A DNA stretch of 64,000 nt, from positions 1,054,001 through 1,118,000 of the forward strand of contig JAJTTP010000013.1 of NCBI GenBank assembly GCA_023313575.1, given 5' to 3'. Positions 23,290-38,679 of the stretch are shown here, piece by piece. The notes beneath the pieces were generated by a model, which saw only the letters and a list, made by a program, of their open reading frames with translations, did not search any database and was not told the DNA's origin. Both the position numbers and the translations under genes were made by a program. The stretch's first letter is position 1; the number at the start of each line of letters is the position of its first letter. Source of the stretch: Eutypella sp. D-1. Taxonomy: Eukaryota; Ascomycota; Sordariomycetes; Xylariales; Diatrypaceae.

Positions 23290-23675
23290 AAAAACAGGAC
23301 CTGGAGCCGACGTACGAGTGGACCGGCATCATGGGGTTCTCGCGGGACGGGCACCCGTGGGTGGGCGAGGTCCCGACGTCGCTGGGCGGCGGGCGCGGAC
23401 TCGCCGTCTGCGCCGGCTACACCGGCCACGGCATGCCGAACGCGGTGCTCAGTGTCAAGGCCGCCGTTCAGCTCTTGATGCGGTCTGTGCCGGAGAAGAA
23501 GAACAACGAGGCTGGTGGAGAGGAAGGGGACGAGGACGAGGATGAGGAGATCGACCTCCCACCCGAATACCTACTCACGGAGGACCGGGTCGCGGCTGCG
23601 AGGCTTGAGGATGAGGTCGACGTCATCGATGCCAAGGGCAGCCTGTTCTTGGAATGGGGCGACATGAGAGTCTAA
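21838..23675 (+). CDS. FAD-dependent oxidoreductase, DAO family
   Basis: Two exons, 21838-22095 and 22203-23675 (GTAAGT donor, CAG acceptor, phase 0), giving 576 aa. The FAD-binding Rossmann motif VIIGSGITGALAAHFL sits at about residues 47-62, with the acidic end of strand 2 near MLEAREACWGATGR. The splice joins GR to NGGHCQP, restoring the GRNGGH motif found in many DAO enzymes. Later blocks are RVLLATNAYTSHLLPQF, VPVRGQVSAL, DDYLIQRP with a FGGG segment, and a C-terminal cap, TGIMGFSRDGHPWVGEVP plus AGYTGHGMPNA. The family oxidises amines or amino acids (glycine/sarcosine oxidase, gamma-glutamylputrescine oxidase); the substrate is unknown. Disordered inserts (His/Ser near residue 185, poly-Thr from ACA repeats at about 23252-23288, acidic stretch near the end) interrupt the fold at likely loops. 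The cytosol is the default location. Confidence 0.88.
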
Positions 23676-25838
23676 ACTCTAAACTGCACCGGCGTGTGCA
23701 TTGATAGCAGTAGTGGCATGTGCTGGGATGACCGGCCTTAAATGGGAAGGGGGGGGGGGCTAGTGTGTTGTGTGATATACTAGCTCGATATGACATGAAA
23801 AATGGCAGTGCAGTGAAGGTAGTGAGGCCTAAGTTATGCTATACATGCTTACCTAAGTACTCATAGGGTCTCAAAGATGACTGATATGGGTGTAGACCTT
23901 CTGATAATCTCATATGCACTCTCCCTGAGAATATATACAGGTAGCTCTAAGATAACGTCGCGGCTACTTCAAGCCTGTATGGGCATTCGTCTTTTATTGT
24001 ATCTATTCATTACTCCCGACACTTCATCGCCGGGTATATATAAGCGGGCGCGGTAAATTAGTTAGTCATTCCCGCAAAGAAACAGATCGAATATAATTTT
24101 CCTTCGCATTCCATCGCAACTTTGCGTTGCGAACAAGAAAGCAAGGGGGAAGGGGGAGCTTCAAGTCCGTTCGGCGTGTTCATCCCACGCATCTATCTAT
24201 CCCCACTCACAGGTTCATTCATGCGTTCGATCTCGTGATACATGCATGCAAGCATGGGGCTATCGATCTCGCTAGCTGGGCCAAGCCAAACCCATGATAA
24301 GAGATGAACCCTAACAAGACGGGTAAAAAAAAAAAAAGAAGGAAAAAAGAAAAAAAGGAAGTTTGTTCCCGCCGGGGTATAAACCTAGCCGTCATGATAT
24401 ATGATATAACAAAGAACCCACCCCACACTCTTCGAAAAAACGACAGCGCAGTAGCGGAAGAGACCGAAGGAGAGAGAGAGAGAGAGAGAAAGAGAAAAGG
24501 GACGCTTCCGAAGTTTCTTTCCCTCCTTTTCCTTTTGCAAAATTTGCCAAATTGCCGCCTTCCTTCCCGGGTGACCCCTATACCTCTGTCCCCCCCTTTC
24601 CCGTGCGTCCGTGCGTCCAAGTGGCCGGCCATCCCATGCATAGCACACCTCATTATCATCACCGCATAGCCCCAACCAAACTTCCTTGAATTGAGCCTCA
24701 TCCGCTCCCACAGCGGAGTTTGATGATGGGCGTTGGGAGGACCCTACCCGCGGACGCGGATGCGGACGGGAATGCGTGTAAAAGGATTTCCCCACCGTTT
24801 ATCCTTCCCTTCGCTTCCCTTCTACCTTTACCACAACCGCCCCTTGCCATGCGTCAATTTCATTGATAAACCCCCTTGTCCGCCTCCTACCTCCCACCAG
24901 CCCATCATCCACGGGCTGGCTCCCTTTCGCCTCTCGCCTTCTCTCCCAATGAAAAACATGATCTCGTACAGGGGGTTATTGAGTGGTGTGGAAAACCCCG
25001 CTCTAATGATGACATTCCATGAAATCGTTCATCGCGTTTCTCCTAACCCTTGCCCCCCTTCCCCCCATTTCTTGTTGTCCCTTGTCTCTCGTCTCGTGTT
25101 AGCCAGCCCGTGACATATATGCCTCCCAGAACCAAAAAGTAAATGCCTAAAATGCCGGCCGTTCGCCCATTCCTAAATACCATGCGTCGGCTGGCTGATT
25201 CGATCAGGCCCCGCGCCCCCAAAACTAAAATTCGTGTTTCCGTATGCGTCGTGTGTGCGAGCGAAGAGTTTCGCGCGTCCTCGTGTATATATATGTAATG
25301 TGTTTGCGTTTCCGTCGGGATTGTGCAAGGTTAGGTTTTGCTTTCGTTCGTAGCCTTGCCGTAAGCGCCGGTCGATGTGACGGGGAAAACTAATCTGAAT
25401 GGGGAGAAGGGGTTCGTGGGAAGTGTGTGTGTGTCGCTCGTCTCATCGTTTCAAGTCCTGGCCATCAGGGCCCGCGATTCCTGAATACCGTTCAGGCCGC
25501 CTAGCTAAATGGTACTCAAAACAAACCCAACCTCCCCACCACCCGCCTTCTCTATCACATCCCCCCTTGTAAATATGTCGGGGCAGAGATAGGAGATAGA
25601 TTTGAAGAACATGTGCAAAGAAGAGCGATTCCTAGGGCGGTTCCAGGCGATGTGACGTGCGGATCAGGAACAGCAACGGAGTAAAGGCGGGGAGAACACG
25701 GGGGAAGCCGTAGGACTAAAGACAAAAAGAAAGCAGACGCCATACATGCTAGGCTGAAAAAAAAGGAAGCCCAAGAAGGATGAACAGAATGCGCGGTCCC
25801 CGACGACGGAAGGGGACCGAAGCCTAAGAGAGGGAGAA
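23676..25838. other. Intergenic region between convergent genes
   Basis: The FAD oxidoreductase (plus) and SNF1 (minus) converge here, so much of this is probably 3' UTR. Frames around 24219-24795 are built on A/G-rich or C/T-rich low-complexity sequence, including an AG microsatellite near 24470-24490, and are not credited. Confidence 0.55.
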
Positions 25839-28555
<2,717 letters not shown>

Positions 28556-30640
28556 CTCGCTTTAAAAAAAATTGGAGGTCCCTGTATCATATATCGATTA
28601 CGTTATGGTAAGAAGATGGAAAGAGAAGAAGAAAAAAAAAAGGGCCTGATCTATTAGTGAAGGTGATGGTCAGAGCTCTAAAGTTTTAGAGAAAGGAATG
28701 ATTTGAGAAGGATTCAAGAGAAATTCGGGAGTTGTATAGAATGAATGGTGGTAGTAGTAGTGGTGGTGGACGTGTACGTACGTCGAGGTGGTTGTTAAGG
28801 TTGCCCTTCGTCATTAAAGTGCAGTGCTGCTTAAGCATTGACTGATAACTAGTAAATCCACCCGTGGACTGGTCACTTAACCACTGATCACTTATCCATC
28901 CAGGCGGGCAGCGGGCAGTGGGTAGTGGGCGCTATAGGCGGCGGCGGACGGGCGTCGTGGGCACGGACACGGACGTGGATACCGGTATGGGCAAAGGGTC
29001 AAGGTACCGATTTAAGGTTGATACATACCTGTACCTCAATTGGAGGTATCTTCTTTCACAATCGCGTGTGATACTTAATGTAGCCAAGTACCATGTTGCT
29101 GAATTATGGATCTGTATACATAATCTGAAGCTAAAGCCAGGTACTATATAGGTGGGTGCTAAGCCGGGTTGGCGGGCTGGCAGTTGCTAGACAGGGAACC
29201 TAGAGTAGGAAGGCTTTAGGAGGGGTTTGTTGCGTCTTCACTCCACTATCAGTAATTCGACCACTGTAACTGGGCATACCTAAATATATATTGATATAAC
29301 TGCTCGAGAATCAAGTGGTTCCTTTCGACATACGAAAATGCCGTCTCATGTTGACCAATTTTTTCTTTTTCTTATGTATTTCTTTTTTTTTTTACTTTTT
29401 ACTTTTTTCCCGCCGGGGCTACATTCACATGCCAGAGCTAAAATGCCGGTTGTCCCCGCCGCCTATTTCCATATGCTATGATATGATATGATGTGATTAC
29501 GTCAGATGAATATATCGCTTGAATACTTCTACTTAAGCAACCCTGAAACAAATTCCAACTATACTCGTAGATGCTGTTTGAAAGCCATGATATAACTTTC
29601 GGAACTACACAGCATCTTCCTTACTTCCCTTCTGGGCCTTCCTAGAGTGAAATCCCTAGCCCTTAAGCTAGTAGTTATCTGAGAACCAAACAATCAATGT
29701 TCCATTACACAAAATACCGACCAGTCGCCGAGGTTTGTGTCACTATGGTCCGAGAATTACAAACATCCCGTACAATCTATAAAGTAGAGCCCGTATATCA
29801 TAGGACAATACAAGCCGGACGGGGAAGCTTCGATTCGAGAATTCCAACCTACTGGACAAGTCATCGACGTAGTTTGAGGGGCAACAGAGGGGCAATAGAA
29901 CGTCGAGTGGGAGGGGTCAAAGCAACCACCGACTCACTTCCATTGGCCGATAACAGTCTCACTTCGTCATGGCAAAAGAATAGGAAACGAACTGTTCCCG
30001 AGCAAGTTGAAGGGGCTTGAGGGGGGGAGAAAAGGAAAAAAAAGAGCCGCAACTGATGTGTTGGCAGTACATTGATCTCCCAAGACGTCGGATCTTTCGG
30101 CAAACATTCCGAGATCATCGAGGGGAATGGTATTAATTGTACGCGGATCCTTTTTGCCCCCTCTCCTACTCCCCTTTGACATCATTCCGGGTGAGGAGCT
30201 ATATGCAGTAGTGTTCAATTTATAATCGAAGTTATGTATTCTAACCACCCCAGCCAACCCAGGGGCTTGCATTATTAATCAGCGGGGCCATCGAAGAGCC
30301 CAAGGGGTAGCTGAGCAATCACTGGTCGTCGACTACTTGATGAACCAAGCCACCAGCATCCAGACATTAAGACGCATAAAATCCCCTTGTCGCACATGGC
30401 TACTTTTGAGGGGTTGCCGGCGACGCTGGGCGCCCGGTTAACGATGGTCCTGTTGGCCTATTAGCAGCAGCCGTGCCATCCCACGAATGGTCCCCGCGCC
30501 AAAAGTCCTCAGCATGATGGTATTCCCAGAAAATGGTAGGGCGATGGGAACCATTCAAGCCCACGTTCTTGGCCAAGACTCCAGGCCGGTGGTTATCCTC
30601 TGTTGCCAGACTCACCACCAATTGTTCCCCCAGCGCCTCC
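28556..30640. other. Intergenic region, SNF1 promoter side
   Basis: It starts with the SNF1 5' region (A/G- and T-rich tracts, GTA/GGT repeats near 28747-28770). T-rich sequence lies near 29358-29407 and a TATGA repeat near 29478-29492. Small frames near 29697-30020 and 29967-30669 show no domain or plausible splicing. Confidence 0.5.
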
Positions 30641-32251
30641 TCACCCCCCTGAATTACTATCATCGTCATCGACGTCCATGGGATCGTCGGGAGGACCTGC
30701 TACCAAGTCCTTGACCAATTGAGTGATATGTTGGTCCGACTCCCACTCGCTGTCTCCCGGGTCTCTATTAAGCACTTGGTTCTGGACTGCTGCTGCTAGG
30801 TCGTGAAGTTGCGGGCGAGTGCCGATGTCCACAGCCAGGCATTGGTACACCAGTTCGAGGAGGTCTTCGTCTATACCCAAGTCGATGTAGTCATCGTGAC
30901 TCTGGAAGACGCTCCCGCAACGCGACTGGAACGTTACCCCTTCGACTGTCACATCTACATCAGCCTCCACGTCACCTAGGCTAGTCTTTCCTAGTATAAT
31001 CCATTTCATGACCTAGGTGGAGTCGGCATAAGCCTTTTTTTTCCCAAGATACAGACTGCACGGAGGTGATACTCAGGGAGGAGTGAGCAGGCTGGGTGAG
31101 AGGTAGGGAGGGCAATAGGTACGTAAAGGACTCACTTCTCCGATATCACGAATGTTCTCGGCCGACGCGGCGAGCTCGGTATCCATCTCCTTGGCCCAGC
31201 CGAAGTCGATGAGCTTCAGGATAGGGGTCACCGCGTGCTCGGGGTCCTGGAGGTCGGACCAATCCCCCAAAACCATGTTCACGGGCGTCATGTCAGTGTG
31301 GGCGAGCTTCGAAAAGCTCTGGTGTGTAAAGTCGGCCAAGGAGGCCGTGCCGATGGCTGGGCCCATCTCGTAATGCGCCAGATCCAAACACTGCCTAGCC
31401 ACTGAACAACCGTGGGAGCCACACAGCGACTGTGTAAGCCTTGGTCTGGAGTCACGATAACCCTCAACACTACAGCTAGCTATGTAAAGGGGGTGTGTGG
31501 GTTGTACGTACGACACATGAAAAACCTCCACATCAGACGGTTTGGGGGCGGAATATCGGGATATGTCGCCCCATACCTGTTGATGATCAAATCCAACGGC
31601 CCGTTCTCCGCCCATTCGGTATAAAGCCAGTACCGCATTCTGTTGGGGAATTTCTCTCTCGCCGTAGGTGTCTCGAGTCCTATCAGCGGATCAAACCGTA
31701 CGATATGCCTGCGGATGATGTGCGAGCAGTATCGGAGTTTCTACATGACCCAGACACTCTTGTCAGTCTGGCTTTTCAGTCCGGAGGTAGGTGGATGGGT
31801 GTCCAATGCTGCTTAGAAAGTGTCCCGGGGCGGCTGAGCGCCGACGCACTCCAAGCCAGAAGAATTCATTCTGGATCTGACCCAATTTGTCATCCACGTC
31901 CTCATCATCCACCCAACCGCCATCTTCGTCACTGTTGTACTCCTCGTCGCCATTATTATCATCGCTGCCACCTGTTACCCCGCCGCCGCTGCCGCCGGCC
32001 CCGGCGGTGGAGGCTGACCTGGTTACGACTCCTGGGCGTGTACTGTTGCCGTCATCGAAAAATGCTTCGAGTACGACCTTCACGGCGAACCTCTTCCCGT
32101 TATGCCTGACTCTGAACAAGGTACCGCAGGCTCCCCCTCCACACGCCTCGCTCTCGAATTCGACTCTCTTGCTCTTGTCGAAGTAGTACCGGACTCTGTC
32201 AGCGACCTGTGCATATCGCGGATCGTAGCCTTCGCCTCGGAAAGCAGCCAT
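30641..32251 (-). CDS. Divergent protein kinase-like protein
   Basis: Four exons by eye on the minus strand: 31850-32251, 31517-31740, 31136-31394 and 30641-31012, giving about 418 aa. A glycine-rich segment (GGGACGTLFRV, about 38-48) precedes a putative catalytic Lys58 in FAVKVV. An acidic Gly/Asp insert follows, then helices around RYWLYTEWAENGPLDLI. The catalytic loop reads HTDMTPVN (Asp243, Asn248): the Arg of the usual HRD is replaced by Thr. The DFG motif is intact in LIDFGWAKE (272-274). The C-terminal part (VYQCLAVDIGTRPQLHDLA) fits the end of a kinase lobe and has an acidic Asp tail. Such kinase-like genes are often expanded and poorly studied in filamentous ascomycetes. Activity is plausible but unproven. 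The exon 2 donor (GTGTCG at 31516) is uncertain; a GTACAA donor further on also keeps frame. Confidence 0.68.
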
Positions 32252-34901
32252 GTTGAAGTAAGTGTATATACCGGACGGGTTTGCAAGATAACGGGGCAAC
32301 CGTTCCCTCCTTCCCTTTGTCGAGGGACTTGAGCTTTCTCGACTTTTACGACCTTGGCCTTCGCTCGCTCGAGAACTGGACACACACAAACGTCATCGTG
32401 GCCCATCACTCCTGTCCTCCTGCGACACAAAGGATCTGTGATCAGCCGGCAGACGACAGCAGCCGTGAGGCACAAAGGGTCACACCAAACCGTTTCGGAG
32501 GTGCATTTGGTGACTAAATCCAGATATGTTTCTAAAGGCAAGCGGCAAGTCATCTCTGATTCCCTTTGTCCTCTAGCCCCGATACCACCACCATAGCTCG
32601 CCCGTATGCTTCCGGGCCCAGGACGTAAGCCATGGGATGACTCTAGCAGGCATTTTTGGATGACCAAAACCTATGCTTCGAAGGTCTAGGAGCTCCAGTC
32701 ACAGCTTTCGCGTCGGTTCCTAGGTCGATTCTTGTGCCTGCTCTATCGTGTCGCCATTGTAAAGGGGACCATCGCGCACCCGTGGTAATGCAGAGCGTTA
32801 GGCTACCGCCACATACTTATGGAGACTACAAAAAAAGGCGACGAACCATAGCCGAAGGCACACACGTCTGCCCTCGTCATACGGTGATAGTGAAAAATCA
32901 TAATATGCGGAGGGTATTTATGCACTCCTGCTTGCTTCTCCTACAATGTGACATGAATAAGGCTGCGAAGCCATGACTGCTTCTTTGCATCTTCCCATGC
33001 AGTCGAATACCTGCCAGTCTGCACAGACCGAGTATATATGGCGTGGTGTGTGCGTTTAGCCTTCGAGAAATGACCTGAGTCTCATCATCGCCATTTAGCC
33101 CCTTTCAACCAGCCGAATCGATAGCCGCTGAAGAGACCAGACCGAGCCGACATTTTTAGACGAGTAGGTGATGCTGGCAGTCAGGAGATGTAGCGTAACC
33201 CCCCCCCCCCCTCCTTGCCCTTCCACCCTCTCTTGGGCGGTAGGACCATAACGGCGTAGTGTGCTCTAGGTGAATACCCTGCCCTAACCTACACATTGTA
33301 GAACAACTCGATCGTCACGGGCAGACGCAGCTCAGGCCACCCCTGAATAATGGGGATTGGGGGAGATCTAGATAAGTGGTTCCTCTGTACTTACACTCTT
33401 CGTTCCATGTGATAGCACACGGGCCGTGACCTTGTTCCCCAATGTAGAGATTGGCAGAGTCAGTCAGTCCGCCCGTATCACGTAACACTGGAACCGACGA
33501 ACTCAGTGGTGCCACGCGAGATCTGGCGTGCTGTAAGGTACAACGCACGTTCGTGTTCCCCTGTGTAATTGTGTAATTATAGATAAGTCCCTGGCTCTGG
33601 ATGGCCAGCCTCACCGAAACGGGGGTGTATGGTATTTTTCTTTACCACGATACGGTGCGATTTAGGATTCCGTAGACGAGAGGAACTGTCAAGCGTATAT
33701 GCACAGTATAGTCCCGGGGTGGGGGGGGTCAAAAGATGCCCCCTTCTCAATCCTCTGGCCTGATACAAGACACCCACCGCGAGCCCAGTCTCAGTTTGCT
33801 GGACGGGCGCCGTTAAAAGAGACCCCAGTCACAGTCCCCTCCACAGTTTTTCAAATTCCGTTAAAACGGATAATTCTCAAAAAATTGTGATCACCAAAAA
33901 AAAAAAAAAAAAAAAAAAAATTAACCAAAAAAAAGGGAAGTTTGGCTCTCAGGTTAGATAAGACGGAATAGACAAATTTTGGCATGGGTGCGCGCCCTCT
34001 ACGACCTTTCTGCAACTTGTTAGTGCACCCAGAAGTCGTCGGCACGGACTCGGCATTTGCCATGTGTACAGTGTAGTAAGATATAAGGAAAAGGTGTGAT
34101 GGTAGCCACCAACATCCCCGGCATAACAAGCAGTACAAACACAGCATTGACACGCCGCCATCCTTGGCTGGGCGCCGATAACCAATAACGCAATAACGAT
34201 CGCAGCAACACTGAGAGGGGGGGGGACTAGTTCATCAAAACCAAAGCTTTCCATTAGGGACTTCGCGACTCATCATCTAGGTCTTTGATCTCATATAAGC
34301 CAGTTGTCTGGACCTCCCCCCGTGAGGGGGGTTGTCTATACCTGTTTGCTTATTTACCCCTTCCTTCCTTACCTTCCCTTACTTGTAACCCAAGAGCGGG
34401 CCCAAGGCCGTAGACATACGAGAGACATTCATACATACGTGCCTAGCTGGCCACTCACTCGTCTCCCACCCCCCCAAAACCAACCCCCTTTCCACTCCTT
34501 CCACTCCTTCCACTCCTTCCCTCCCTCCAGGACCGCGCCACCCCCCGACCGCGTTATTAGGGACATTATAGTCTGCTTTCGGATAACATTATAATATATA
34601 CAGGGGAAAGTAGGTTTTAGGTAAGGTAGGCATGAGCGCGCAAATTCTTTTGAAGTGACCGATGCCGAGAATAGTAGGTTACGTGCGGGTCCGGTCGGGG
34701 CGGGGCGGGGTCGCAGTTGGTGAGAATTTCCTTCCAAAGCTCGAGCTCGGCCGGAAATGGACGGACAATCCGTCTGTTCCCGGCCGCTAGATCCGCCCAG
34801 ATATATTTAATGGACGTCATACAGGGCCCTTGCGAGGCACGGACGCGCACGGTTCTCGAGGCGCGTGCGCAGAACGTGGCCCTGGGCGTCTTCCCCAACG
34901 C
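32252..34901. other. Intergenic region
   Basis: A 2.6-kb stretch without a supported gene. It holds C-runs near 33199-33211, a 25-A homopolymer at 33896-33920, and a TTCCACTCC repeat (three units) near 34493-34520. The last part is the 3' side of ERG4. Confidence 0.5.
33896..33920. repeat. 25-base A homopolymer
   Basis: An uninterrupted A run after ATCACC in non-coding DNA. A long A run could be a retroposed tail, but no upstream element or target duplication is visible, so it is recorded only as a homopolymer. Confidence 0.75.
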
Positions 34902-36702
34902 TTAGATGACGTACTGTTCGAAAGTTTTTCGTTAGTGTACGCCGAGAAATCTCCGACTATAGAAATATAAAACGGAAAAAAAGGGGATAGCTTTTTATCG
35001 CGCGTTTGTTATTACTTACGGGGATGAAAAGGTAGGGGACGAGCCTCTCATACTCCTTCCAGGCATCGCCATACTTGGCGCGACAGCGCTCGATGTCGCG
35101 CGAGGCACGGTGGGCGATCATGCAGAGGAAGAAAACGGGGTAGAACCACGGGAAGGGGCTGTTGAAGCCGGTGATGAGGCCCCAGGAGATGGCGAAGAAG
35201 GCGTCGCAGGTGTAGTGGGTCTTGCGGGCGTAGCCATACCAGCCGTCGACCAGGATGCGGTCGCCAACAGCGGTATCGAGGGCCTTCGGGTTCTCGATGT
35301 AGATCCAGGGCAGGGCGGGGAAGGTGTGGCGCTTCTCGAGGACGCCGCGCTCGCGCGCCCGGAAAGCGTTCTTCTGCCCGTTGCACTGGTCCCACACGAT
35401 GTAGAGGCCGATGTACGTGACATACAGAGCGGCTAGGGCGTACTTGTTCCAGGCATACTCGGACGGGTGGTGGTTGGCGAGGTAGAGAGTGCAGTGGCAG
35501 TAGGAGAGCGGCACGCCAGCCATGTTCCAGAAGATGAGCATGAACCCCCATTTCTCATAATACATGTCCCAGCTGGGAACGATGAGTTGCTCACCCTTGG
35601 AGCAGGCGTTGGCGTAAAGGTAGTGGGCCATGACGAGGAACATGACCTCGCCCGAGACGTACCCGTAGTTCTCGTACTGGCGGGCGGCAGCAGCAGCGCT
35701 GATACCGAACAGGATGTACCAGGGAATGCGGACCTCGTAGAACATCTTGAAGTCGAGAATGCCGAACATGCGGGGGTTGAGCTCGGCGCCCATGAAAAAG
35801 TCGTAGATGGGATAGCCAGTCATGCGGTGTTGGGCGCCACGGATCAGGGCAGAGAAGTAGGCGACGAAGCTGCACAGGAAGCCGGACAGAATGGCGACGG
35901 ACATGATGGGGCCGAACTCGTCCAGGAAAGTGTAGATGGGGAACAAGCCAGTAAAGTGGAGCACGCCCATGACCAAGATGGTAAAGTAGAAGCTCGCGTA
36001 GGCGTTGCAGTAGTAGTCAAGCTGCTTGTTGCCGGCGAAGGGTAGGGGTTTGCCCTTGGCCCAGACGCCAGGGAGCGTCAGGTAGCAAACCGCCTCAAAG
36101 ACGTAGTATACCCAGTAGATCTTCCAGGCGCGGAGGCTAGGGAAAGCCCCGGTATAGACGAGATGGGCTAGGTGCTTCACGAAGTCCTCGAAAGACTGTC
36201 CTTCGGCGGGCAACGGCAGCTTTCCATTGTAGTAGGTAGTGCCGATCCACATATACCACATGAGTAGGGGGAATCCGATCATGAGAGCGAGGGTACCGAA
36301 GCTACCTCCGAATTCGAAAACACCCGAATAGTCAACCTTGTGGTCCAAGCCGGGCCGCCATCCGTCGATTAACTTCTCTGCGTGTCCATTGGCGGCGGGT
36401 TTTGAGTGTCCATTGGTGGTTGGCTGAGGCTTCGTCTCCTTCTCTTCATCTTTAATGACAGCGGCCAGCTTCTCATTGGCGACGGGACTAAAGGACTCAG
36501 CCTCCGAGGTGGCATCGCTCTGTTCTAAGCTCTCCATCCGCTTAGAGGTAGTCTTACGGGAAGTTCTGCGTTTGGTGGTGGCGTTGGCGGTGGCGGTAGT
36601 CTCTGCGGCAGAGCTTGAATCACCATCTTCTGACGCGCCGTCTATCTGAGGAAACTGAGACTTTCTTCGGGTAGAGCGGCGGCCACCTGGTGTTTCTACC
36701 AT
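34902..36702 (-). CDS. erg4: ERG4, sterol C-24(28) reductase (last step of ergosterol synthesis)
   Basis: Two exons on the minus strand: 35020-36702 and a terminal 12-nt exon at 34902-34913, giving 564 aa. The large exon ends at a GTAAGT donor after VPYLFIP; the micro-exon adds YVI and the stop, matching the usual family C-terminus. The first 120 residues are hydrophilic and disordered. The rest is a polytopic ER membrane protein with the family blocks [60 protein letters not shown], and a C-terminal NADPH-side region [20 protein letters not shown] plus [20 protein letters not shown]. Erg4 reduces the C-24(28) double bond of ergosta-5,7,22,24(28)-tetraenol to ergosterol. Reading past the donor without splicing would add an unrelated tail ([19 protein letters not shown]), so the spliced form is preferred. 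Confidence 0.93.
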
Positions 36703-38139
36703 GCCCTCATAAAGCTCCTTCTTCCTGTTGGTTGAACAAAAGACATCGTCATGTCAGCTACCTAGGTATACAGGTATATACATGTTGCAAACTTGAGTTG
36801 GTGGGAAAGGACACGACGCGACACAATGTGACATAGAGAGTGTCTGTCACGCCTGTCATATAACACATTAAATTGATCTTTATTCATACATACCTAGGAG
36901 TGGCTCGAAGAGAATACCGTCCGGTCATCTTGCAAGATTCACCCCTGTTTGCGACACGGGAGCGGGATTCGCGAACTTGACACAACTCGTGAACCAAAAG
37001 AATACCAAAAAATTCTGTTAAAATATATAGGTTAAGGAGTGGACAACGCGCAAAAGCACAGAGAGTGATTTGCGGTGAGGAAGAGAGATGATCAACCAGA
37101 AGGAGATAGGAAAGTTGATAAGGGAAAAATTAATAACCAATAACCAACGTAAGAGGAAAATTAAGAGAGAATAAAAATCTACTTAATAAAAGACTGGAGC
37201 TGGAGCTGGAGATGGAGCTGGATCTGGATACAGTACTAGGTAAGTGTACCTAAGGTAAGGACACGGATACTCCGTAGATATGGAGACCTATATGGTTGAT
37301 GATGATACGTACCTCTCTTTTTTTTAAGAGAAAAAACCTCTGGCTGTTCTGGGAAGCAGTGGTCGTCCCTTCATTGCCTTTCCTATCTGGTGTGTTGTTA
37401 TTGAATTTCTCTTGGCGTTCCCCAATGAAATTGCTCAAATTGTTTAATTGCATCCCTCCCAGTGGCTACCTCGGCAGCCGGGACATGCGAGGCCCGGTCG
37501 CTAGGGCAGCGCGGCAACGGGAATCGGGCTTTGGGATTGGCTGGATTGGTTTGGCTTGGGGTTGCGACCAAACATCCCTGGAGCAATTCAGGTACGCTAG
37601 ACGCGTTATTGGACAAGAACCAAGACAATCCTGAAGTGTTGGCACGTTGGCACTGGTACGCATCTGTTGCGAGTCCCCTTGGCAGCTGCCCGTATACTCG
37701 GAGGATTTGTTGGCCCCCTTTTTGAGGAGGACAACTTGTGGGCCTCTTTAGGACTAGCACTTCTAGTACTTCCAAGGTTGGTAGAATAATTGTACAACGC
37801 AATAGACATTACCGAATACGGAGTACAGTTCACCAGTTTGTTTTTCTTTCGCGGTGGATATCATATTTCAGCGCTTTTCTACCCTGTGTGCAAGTACTCA
37901 GTGTCTCGATCCTCTAGTACATACGGAACCTGCAGTTCAGAATTCGGTCCGGATCAGTAAAGAGGTATTTTATGGAGCGCTTTATAAGCTGGGCACGCAA
38001 GAGATAACCTCCACCTCCAGCTCTTCTAACCCCCACCCTTGCCCCCTATAACCACCATGTGCCACAATTAAGTAGTTACATCTGTGTACACTCATAGAAC
38101 CGGACTCACATATATCCCCTTCCCTCAGCATAAACGATA
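36703..38139. other. Divergent intergenic region between ERG4 and the DUF952 gene
   Basis: It separates divergently transcribed genes and so should hold both promoters. Visible items are CCTAGGTATA-type motifs near 36759 and 36893, and an imperfect AGCTGG/AGATGG hexamer repeat at about 37197-37227. A minus-strand frame at 37398-37802 has no recognisable domain. Confidence 0.55.
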
Positions 38140-38679
38140 ATGGCCTCCGAATCGCAGGCCCCGTCGCCGCTGCCGACGTACGTCTACAAGATCCTGCCGG
38201 AGGCACCCCCAACGCCGTTGCCGTCGCCGTACCCGCCGTCCGAGCTCGACCGGAAGGATGGGTTCGTGCACCTCAGTTCCGCCGAGCAGGTATGTCTTCT
38301 CCCGTCAACCCCTCCCCCACCCCCCCCCCCCCCCAAAAAAAGAAACCCCTTCTTCTGTCAACTTTAAGAAAACCCCTCCTGAATTGGCTCTAATTTACCC
38401 TTCTTTTTTCCCCCTCCTTTTCAAATGAAAAAGGTGCCCGTGACAGCGGACCTATACTTCACATCCGCGACGTCGCTGTGGGTGCTGAAGTTGCGGCTCG
38501 CGGACCTGGAGAAAAAGGGCGAGACGCGGTGGGAGGGCCCGCGCGGGTGCGCGCACCTGTACGGCGAGTTCGGCGCCGCCGAGGTCGAGGACGCGCGCGA
38601 GTTCGTCCGTCGCGCCGACGCGGGCGAGACCTGGGACGCTGCGCTCAAGCGGGACGGGCAGGCTGGGTGGTTGGTGTAA
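38140..38679 (+). CDS. DUF952-family small protein
   Basis: Two exons, 38140-38289 and 38434-38679, with a phase-0 intron (GTATGT donor, AAG acceptor) that contains a C-run followed by an A-run. The product is 131 aa. Family blocks visible are TYVYKILP near the start, LDRKDGFVHLSSAEQ joined across the intron to VPVTADLYF, a central LWVLKL strand, and GCAHLYGEFGAAEVEDARE toward the C-terminus. DUF952 proteins are small single-domain proteins found in bacteria and fungi, with no established reaction. The start ATG follows a short C-rich leader. The assignment rests on these remembered motifs. Confidence 0.82.

Noticed and set aside
24219..24795. Overlapping frames on both strands
   Set aside because: Built on A/G- and C/T-rich low-complexity sequence between convergent genes; probably 3' UTR.
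33896..33920. A25 run as a retroposon tail
   Set aside because: No flanking target duplication or recognisable element body upstream.
37398..37802. Minus-strand frame in the ERG4/DUF952 divergent region
   Set aside because: No domain, no plausible splice partners, and the position is expected to be promoter.
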